From positions 2,542,001 to 2,606,000 of the forward strand of contig JAMWBK010000002.1 of assembly GCA_029953675.1 (NCBI GenBank): a stretch of DNA of 64,000 bases, given 5' to 3'. A program made the position numbers and the translations under genes. The DNA comes from Rhodosorus marinus (Eukaryota; Rhodophyta; Stylonematophyceae; Stylonematales; Stylonemataceae). The notes beneath the pieces were generated by a model. That model was not told where the DNA came from, ran no database searches, and saw nothing but the letters and a program-made list of their open reading frames with translations. Below are positions 58,252 through 64,000 of this stretch, piece after piece (position 1 is the first letter of the stretch; every line of letters starts with the position of its first letter).

Positions 58252-59040
58252 ATGGAACCTGAGGGAAGAACGAGAATGGACCAGTTGTTGGTACTTTCAG
58301 ATATGGATGACGCGTTTCGGAATTCGTTGTGGCGGACAGTGACGGAGGAGCTGGGGTTTGAGTTTATTGAAGAGGAAGAGCTCGAGTCATCGGGACAAGG
58401 GGAGTACTCCCCGGGGGATAGTCTAGATATAATTGAAAAGGGTGTATGTGCCTCATCAAAGGATGCGGACGACCAAGATATTCACCAGACTGTAGATAAT
58501 CAAACAAATTCTTTTTGGAGCTCGGTGGGAAGCGATGACGCAGACATTGTTGAGTCACTGGTGAGTGCAGGTTTTACTTCGAGAATGGTGAAAGGGCTAT
58601 CTCGTCTAACAAATTGCTACTTGCTACAGGTGTATAAATTGAATGGCCCCGTGTCCATTGTAGATCGAGTAGCTCTGACGGTTCACCGGGCCTCATACCA
58701 GCCGGGAGCTCCTATCTATCCTCCGGAGTATATCCAGTTTGGTGTCGGTGTACCTGATAACTTGACTGTTTCTCCAAAAATGAGAGTAACGCGGACAGCT
58801 GAGACACAGGTATTCAACTTGAAGGCAGAAGGGTTGTCCATGGCGGGCCCCTACCTGGTTGTTTTCTTCCATGGCGCGTTGCAGAAGCAATACGAAGATA
58901 ATCGGTTCTACTTGGCGATCGAGAAGATCTCAGCGCTTGGCGAGAGATGCAACACGCCCCAAAGGCTGTGGCGGTTTAAGGAGAGTTCAATGGGGAACTC
59001 AAAGGATGGTGTTGACCTCGCGAAGTACCTGTCAAGTTGA
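58252..59040 (+). CDS. Protein with F-box-associated-like beta-sandwich domain
   Basis: Two exons, 58252-58560 and 58630-59040, with a 69-nt in-frame intron (GTGAGT...CTACAG), give 239 residues from the first ATG. The frame is open upstream, but only non-ATG starts exist there. The N-terminal ~105 residues are acidic (FEFIEEEELESSG) with no recognised domain. The rest, from VYKLNGPVSIVDRVALTV to LYLAIEKISALGE-like sequence, resembles the galactose-binding-like domain of some plant F-box proteins: YPPEYIQFGVGVPDNL, RVTRTAETQVFNL, and GPYLVVFFHGALQKQYEDNR with FYLAIEKIS. No F-box is seen in front of it. Ubiquitin-ligase function is therefore not supported, and the domain assignment itself rests on pattern resemblance. 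Confidence 0.5.
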   Translation: MEPEGRTRMDQLLVLSDMDDAFRNSLWRTVTEELGFEFIEEEELESSGQGEYSPGDSLDIIEKGVCASSKDADDQDIHQTVDNQTNSFWSSVGSDDADIVESLVSAGFTSRMVKGLSRLTNCYLLQVYKLNGPVSIVDRVALTVHRASYQPGAPIYPPEYIQFGVGVPDNLTVSPKMRVTRTAETQVFNLKAEGLSMAGPYLVVFFHGALQKQYEDNRFYLAIEKISALGERCNTPQRLWRFKESSMGNSKDGVDLAKYLSS

Positions 59041-59561
59041 ACGTGTCACACTTTGACTACTTCTCACTGAAAGACCATAGAGCCTATGAACGTTTAGTAA
59101 TGAGGAGGCTGCCTGGCTTCCCTGGCTCACAATGGTGTATGAAATGTTGCTGTACATTTTGTTGTTTTCGATGGGCATTGTAAATACAACTCGAATACAA
59201 TTCGTTTACTTCTTTGTTGCCGTTCACGAGTTGTGATCGCCTTATGCCAGGAGCGGTTTCCTGGACAGATTGTAACTGAGACCTTGCAGATGGCCTTCCA
59301 GCTACCACCTTTCCAGACATTCTTGTTATGCTCACTGCGGACAAAGTCACAATTGAACTCACAAGCTACGCCGCCGTGACTCCTTCAAGCTCGTTGAATA
59401 TCATAGTTTAATAAGTTGTCGTTGCCTAAGTTGAGGTCCTATTCATAACATTACCGATGGGCGGATGGCCCGGTCGTGGCTGAGATAGCCCAAATCACAT
59501 TTTTCATGTTTGCTACCGAAGAAACTGTACACTAACATGTGGTTGCACACATGCATCCCTC
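59041..59561. other. Convergent spacer
   Basis: Lies between the stop codons of the beta-sandwich protein and ATP10. A 92-codon minus frame at 59084-59362 is unassigned. Confidence 0.45.
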
Positions 59562-60561
59562 TTATGAAGCTGGATTGACTCGAAAAAGTCGAGTTACACG
59601 TTTATCAGCGTCGTTCAGAGTTTCCAATACCGCATTCGAGAACGTCGACATTTCTTCCAGCGTTGATATTCTATTTCCCACCCAACGGATCTTTCCCTGT
59701 TCGAAGACAAAACAGTACAAACGCGCACTCAGCAAATGCTGGCTCCCAGCCTCTGCAATCTTGTTGGAAAACCCAGAAACCTACGTTTGTGTCGATTAGC
59801 GCGACAAGTCCCTCTTCGCGCCCATGGAGAATTTTCTGAATAGAGTCGTTGCGTCCCTTGTAAACCAGGTACTCATCAAACCGCTTCTCGTGGACTTGGT
59901 TCTGCATCGCTTTTGTCGTCCACGATGCTGTAGCAAGTTGTACAAGGGTTGTGTTCACGGTCAAATCCAAAATCTACACAAAGAGGAAACAAAAACTCTC
60001 AGCCAAGGAATGCTTCGACAGGAATTCGATCGTGCGACATACCTGAACATGAGGGTGATCAACAAATTGCCTCTTAAACGGCGAACACCAGTCTTTGGAT
60101 GTACTGCTTCCTGACTGTGGATGTGACATTATCAACATTGTTGCCTTGGCATTCCCGAACTTTTCCCGAATCTTGAGACTTTCCCCACTAAGAGTTTCCA
60201 CGACTATATTCGGGAATCCCCTTAGCTCCTGGATTACTCTGGGGCCTGTCAGCTGGCCCTCGGTCCTAGGAAGACAAAAACGGTGATTTTTTTGTCAGCA
60301 CACTCATCCTCATAATTTCCTGGGTCCTACCGCCATAATAAAAGAGCAACATCAAACCCAACCAGCACCGTAACCCCCTACTTACCTCGCCCAATCCTTT
60401 TTTCGCAGATCAGACACCCGAATCCCATTCCTCGCCTCTCTCCCATCGCTCCTGCTGAAATCCACACTCGCAGATAGCCTCGGACCCAGTCGACTACTAG
60501 TCGGAAGCGGAGAAAACTGCAAACTCCGCACCACCCTACTCAGAAGCCCAAGCCTCGACAT
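59562..60561 (-). CDS. ATP10: ATP10, mitochondrial ATP synthase assembly factor
   Basis: Inner-membrane chaperone that helps assemble the Fo sector of mitochondrial ATP synthase. Four exons on minus: 60561-60386, 60265-60043, 59973-59785, 59696-59562, giving 240 residues. It starts at an ATG opening an Arg/Ser/Leu-rich presequence, MSRLGLLSRVVRSLQFSPL. The mature part carries the family pattern: ELRGFPNIVVETLSGESLKI (FPNL..TTLSG), KATMLIMSHP, the variable SKDWCSPFKRQF, and across a splice HVQ|ILDLTVNTTLVQL (family QF.DINV.EN). Then VYKGRNDSIQKILH, LVALIDTN|GKIRWVGN (the hallmark G.IRW after a lipid-facing segment) and a helical tail. The final GKIRW block confirmed the last intron. No second copy is seen in the window. 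Confidence 0.85.
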
Positions 60562-62497
60562 ATTCAAGTGCCCAAACCAACCCCCCCCACCCAAACACTC
60601 AAACCTTTCACGAACTCGTACCTTGACTTCTCATATAGTTCCTCACACACAGTAACGCCTTCTCAAATCATCCCATTCTACTACCTCAGCCTTTTTTCTT
60701 TCCCTCACAAGCCCCCTTCACAACCTCCGTCCGTCCTCCTTCTCCCCCCCTAACCCCGACCTTCCCCCCCTCCTCCGTCCAAATCCAACTTCCTTTTCTT
60801 GTCCACTTCCACCGCGTCCTCAGTCATCTGATTTCCATTCATTCCCTCCGGCGGCCAATGTTCCCTCCCTCATCTCCTTTTTTTTTTTCCAGTTCAAAAT
60901 TCAAAAAAATAATACAAAATTTATGCACGCCATCAGCGACAGGCAAAAAAAAAGATTTACGAATGTTTTGCACCCGGCAAAAGCCAAAAAAAAGAAAACG
61001 AGAAAAAAAAAGCGTTGCAGATCTTTCCAAAAAAACAAAAACAAAAATCAGGACCAAAACCATGCAAATTGGTACAAATTGGGGATCAAGTAATAAAAGA
61101 TTAACAAATTGATATCTAATTTTAAGAAATTGAGTAAAAATAGATTGTGTTAGCCAATGGGGAGACGCGAATGAATCTCCCACGATTTGAACGGACATTG
61201 TTATTTGCTCTGGCACGGTAGAAATTTGGTAATATCTGGAGCGGAATGGAATGTAAAAATAAACTGGAAAACGGTGCGGGGGTTGGATGTTGGTGGATAA
61301 GGGGTGGGGTAAGATGGATTAAAAAATTGATCGAGACGTTCCTTTTATTTATGAAATATTAGATATTCATGTTTGGTCGTGAGTTGGGAGAAGGGATAGG
61401 TAGGCAGGCATGAGGTTAAGTATTGCAGGCGTTTTTCTTGAAGTGATCGGCTAGTTTTTTTGAGGACGAGATTCTTGGGATCGGGTCATTTTGGGAAGGG
61501 AATGGATCGGATCGGTTACGTGAGGTGGTGTACGAGGATGGGATAAAGAGGAGGACAAGATGGATCCCTTTCAAAAAGCAGCTGTTCGTATGGCTGTAGA
61601 GGAAGCACCCAGTATCGTTGCTGGTACAGTATCTGTCTTGAGCCTGTTGGTAGTCGTAATTCGGGGGGATTAGACCAGCGGCCAGGACCCTGTGTGCGCC
61701 TGATGTAGGAGTCTTCTCCCAGGAATCCACAGTTCCTTCCACCACGTTGGAAGAAAAGGTTTCGCTCCTCAAAGGTGCTTCAATTCTTTGCGTTCAAGGC
61801 CCGAAACTGATCTGCGTACCTCACACAAAAGCGAGGGTACTGCACTTCGACAAATATAACCAGCGAAGGAAACTAGGGGGTTTGCCGTTCCCGCCACGGT
61901 CTCCTTTCAAGTCTTTTGTAGCGGAAAGTAGCAATAGTCGCGAACCCTGGTCCTACGATATCCTACAGACTCTGTAGGACGACCACCGGCCAGGGAATAC
62001 GTAAAGGTGGAGCCCGATCCTACGATCCTAGGCCTTCGACGGGAACTGAAGATAAACCCCATGAACTTCGTTCGGCCCCTGAAAACGGCGCATAACTGAT
62101 AGTCGAGTCTAGCAACGAAGCCTCCAAAATCCATCCCCAATCAGCCGGGAATTTGTACATCTCGAATTTTTGTATTTCACGAATTTTTGAAAGGGTAGGG
62201 TTGCCGATGAGATTTTTTCCTCCCGTGCCCGAGAAGGAAATGGCCCAAGGTTTGTATTAATAATAAAAAAGCATCGGTTTTCGTGGGATGAGGATTTTTC
62301 CTTTTCTGTTGGACTTGGAAGGGAGGAAGAGAGGACTCTTAGGCTGCTTTTGGTGTTGAGGCGAGGGTTGGGGGGCGCGGGGACGTGGGCGATGTAGAGG
62401 GTTGTTTGGTAGGGCGTTTCGGGGATAAAGAACTTAGGAAAGGATTTTCGGTTGTAGATAAGGGGAAGAGTTTTTTTTTGAAACTTGTTTTTATATC
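60562..62497. other. 1.9 kb divergent spacer
   Basis: Pyrimidine-rich at 60550-60850, then A-rich at 60890-61050. A 118-codon minus frame at 61416-61772 has some protein-like sequence (NYDYQQAQDRYCTSNDTGCF) but no known family. Confidence 0.4.
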
Positions 62498-63352
62498 ATG
62501 GAAGCGTTTTTGAACCTTAATGTCGCCGGCGTTGGGAGCTTGGCTGCGCGGAGGAGGAGCTGTTCACCGAGAGCTAGGCCGAGGCCTCTTGGGATGACCC
62601 AGATGGCGTCGTTTGATCGGGTATTAGGTGACATGATGAAGTTTCCAAAAAGCTTGTTTGAGAAGAAACCGAAGGAAATGCATGGGGCTATCTCAAGTAG
62701 TGACATTGATAGTGGCATGGAGAACCGTGAACTGATGATCCTTACCACTACGATAGTCGCCAAAGAGAACAGTCAGGATAAAATGGTGAGTTACATCGTG
62801 GACAAGAAATGTATGGTTACAATCCGTTGCTCAAGGGGTCAAAATTGCTATGTGTGTTTTCTGTTGAGATAGGCGGTCGCGTTGAAGAAACTCCAAGACG
62901 CGACTGTGGAACTAGAGGTCCCGGACGTATGCAAAACGATTGTGGTGAACCAGGATCCGGTAAGATGAGCATAGAAAACAGTTTGGGATGTGAAAGCGTT
63001 CTAAACAGTGCCTTTGCTTTTTACAGGAGGAGTTGAACGTATTTCAAATGATTGAGGTTTTGGTTGGACTCAATGGGATGACCTCGCATCAAAAGAGCTC
63101 CCACTATCAGACATTTATTCGTGAAGCGCAGCCCTTGCTTGAAAATAGTCTCGGTGTACATATCTGTCGAGTAAGCTCTGGTTGAGACAGCCTGGGAGCT
63201 TCACGTTTTTGTTGTCCTAACACATCGCCGAGCGTTTGTTTTGTTCTGCTGTTCAGGTACGTGACGGACAGGTTTCTGATGGACTATATCCTTTTGGACC
63301 CGGCGGAGAAGGAGGAAGGGACGACATGGTCTATTCAGGAAAGACGGTCTAG
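62498..63352 (+). CDS. Hypothetical protein with plastid-type N terminus
   Basis: I do not recognise the family. Four exons: 62498-62785, 62873-62959, 63027-63170, 63257-63352, all phase 0, give 204 residues. The N terminus MEAFLNLNVAGVGSLAARRR with SPRARPRP looks like a transit peptide. The body includes FDRVLGDMMKFPKSLFEKK, LMILTTTIVAKENSQDKM|AVALKK, VELEVPDVCKTIVVNQDP, and FQMIEVLVGLNGMTSHQKSS with FIREAQPLLENSLGVHICR. The last exon can be read in two ways. The phase-0 frame (VRDGQVSDGLYPFGPGG) ends at 63352. The neighbouring frame reads more like protein (YVTDRFLMDYILLDPAEK) but needs a phase-2 donor that I cannot find. Either the C terminus is mis-split or a nearby donor has been missed. 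Confidence 0.5.
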
Positions 63353-64000
63353 GTTTTACGTCAATCGCAGCTATACACAAGCTAGCTCCATATGAATGTA
63401 TCGATAATAAATGGGACAGACTCAATTCGGAAAGGTTCACATCGAAGCTCAGACCGGCTAGTTCGGTGCTTTTCTCACCGGATTCATTCACAGGCAAACG
63501 CTTGCATTACTGTGCTCGAAAACGAAACGAAAGCGGAGACGCACGCGAAGACGGAGATTCCTCTACATTCCTGAGATCTGCCGGAACTCTAAACAAGATG
63601 TCAACCACGACAGGAAACAACAAAAAGAAAAGAAAAAACAGAAGACGTGAGCATTAACCAAACCATTCGTTTGGAGAATCCATTGCATATTCCTATCAGG
63701 CGATCTCCCCCCAATCCAAATTCCGCCTCCCTCATCCACCCCCAACAATATTCCGCCTCCCTCATCCACCCCAGCCTTCTACAGTCCTACTTTCAAAATC
63801 ATTGAAAAAAAGAAAACGAACTTACGTGATTTCGAGCACACCGAAGACTCATCTAAACAAAATAATTGTAAATGATTGTATTTTTGATCAAAATACACCA
63901 ATTCCATCATAATTGGTTTATAAAACAATCAAAAATCACTATTAACCAATGAAAACTTCGTATGTAACTCTAATATGCCAATAAAAATTGCTGTTTAGTT
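63353..64000. other. Spacer at window edge
   Basis: C-rich direct repeat of TTCCGCCTCCCTCATCCACC (63719-63770, two copies), then AT-rich sequence to the end. No gene is seen. Confidence 0.5.

Overview
This window is nuclear DNA from a photosynthetic eukaryote. Genes are split by short GT-AG introns of roughly 50-220 nt. They sit on both strands with spacers of 0.1-5 kb and no operons. Several products carry N-terminal extensions that look like plastid transit peptides: cyanobacterial-type GapA, a dihydrolipoyl acyltransferase, a membrane-anchored rubredoxin and a 96-residue one-helix protein. Tryptophan 2,3-dioxygenase and eukaryotic tRNA-guanine transglycosylase are also present. This mix suggests an alga with a primary-type plastid, most likely a red alga or a related lineage. 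That placement is inference from gene content; no phylogeny could be run.

Layout. 0-9 kb: 3' end of an M17 leucyl aminopeptidase, tryptophan 2,3-dioxygenase (minus), a 5 kb spacer, plastid GAPDH. 9-18.3 kb: rubredoxin, a GT31-like glycosyltransferase (minus), a FIST-domain protein, an Mpv17/PMP22 protein. 18.7-24.2 kb: an uncertain minus-strand ORF, a small plastid membrane protein, a tRNA-guanine transglycosylase lacking its zinc cysteines (minus), a four-helix membrane protein, COQ7 (minus). 25.4-31 kb: plastid acyltransferase E2, COQ4 (minus), ribokinase. 32.7-37.4 kb: a polyproline protein with a CaaX terminus, then a long spacer with a 27-bp hairpin and composite minisatellites. 37.4-41.2 kb: BRF1 (minus, ten exons) and LAMTOR5. 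41.2-45 kb: degenerate, partly duplicated sequence. 45.0-45.75 kb: an uninterrupted ubiquitin-cytochrome c fusion. 48.5-64 kb: a C2H2 zinc-finger protein (minus), METTL17/Rsm22, RER1, a beta-sandwich-like protein, ATP10 (minus), and a plastid-type hypothetical protein.

Functional threads. Mitochondrial respiration and assembly: cytochrome c, ATP10, COQ4, COQ7, METTL17. Plastid carbon and redox metabolism: GapA, E2, rubredoxin. Basal eukaryotic machinery: BRF1 for RNA polymerase III, LAMTOR5 for Ragulator, RER1 for ER retrieval, TGT for queuosine. The standout is the ubiquitin-cytochrome c gene. Its cytochrome part begins exactly at the residue that normally follows the initiator Met, and it has no ATG of its own.

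Intron boundaries were assigned by eye from GT-AG signals, reading phase and family similarity. All family calls come from recognition of motifs, not from database searches.
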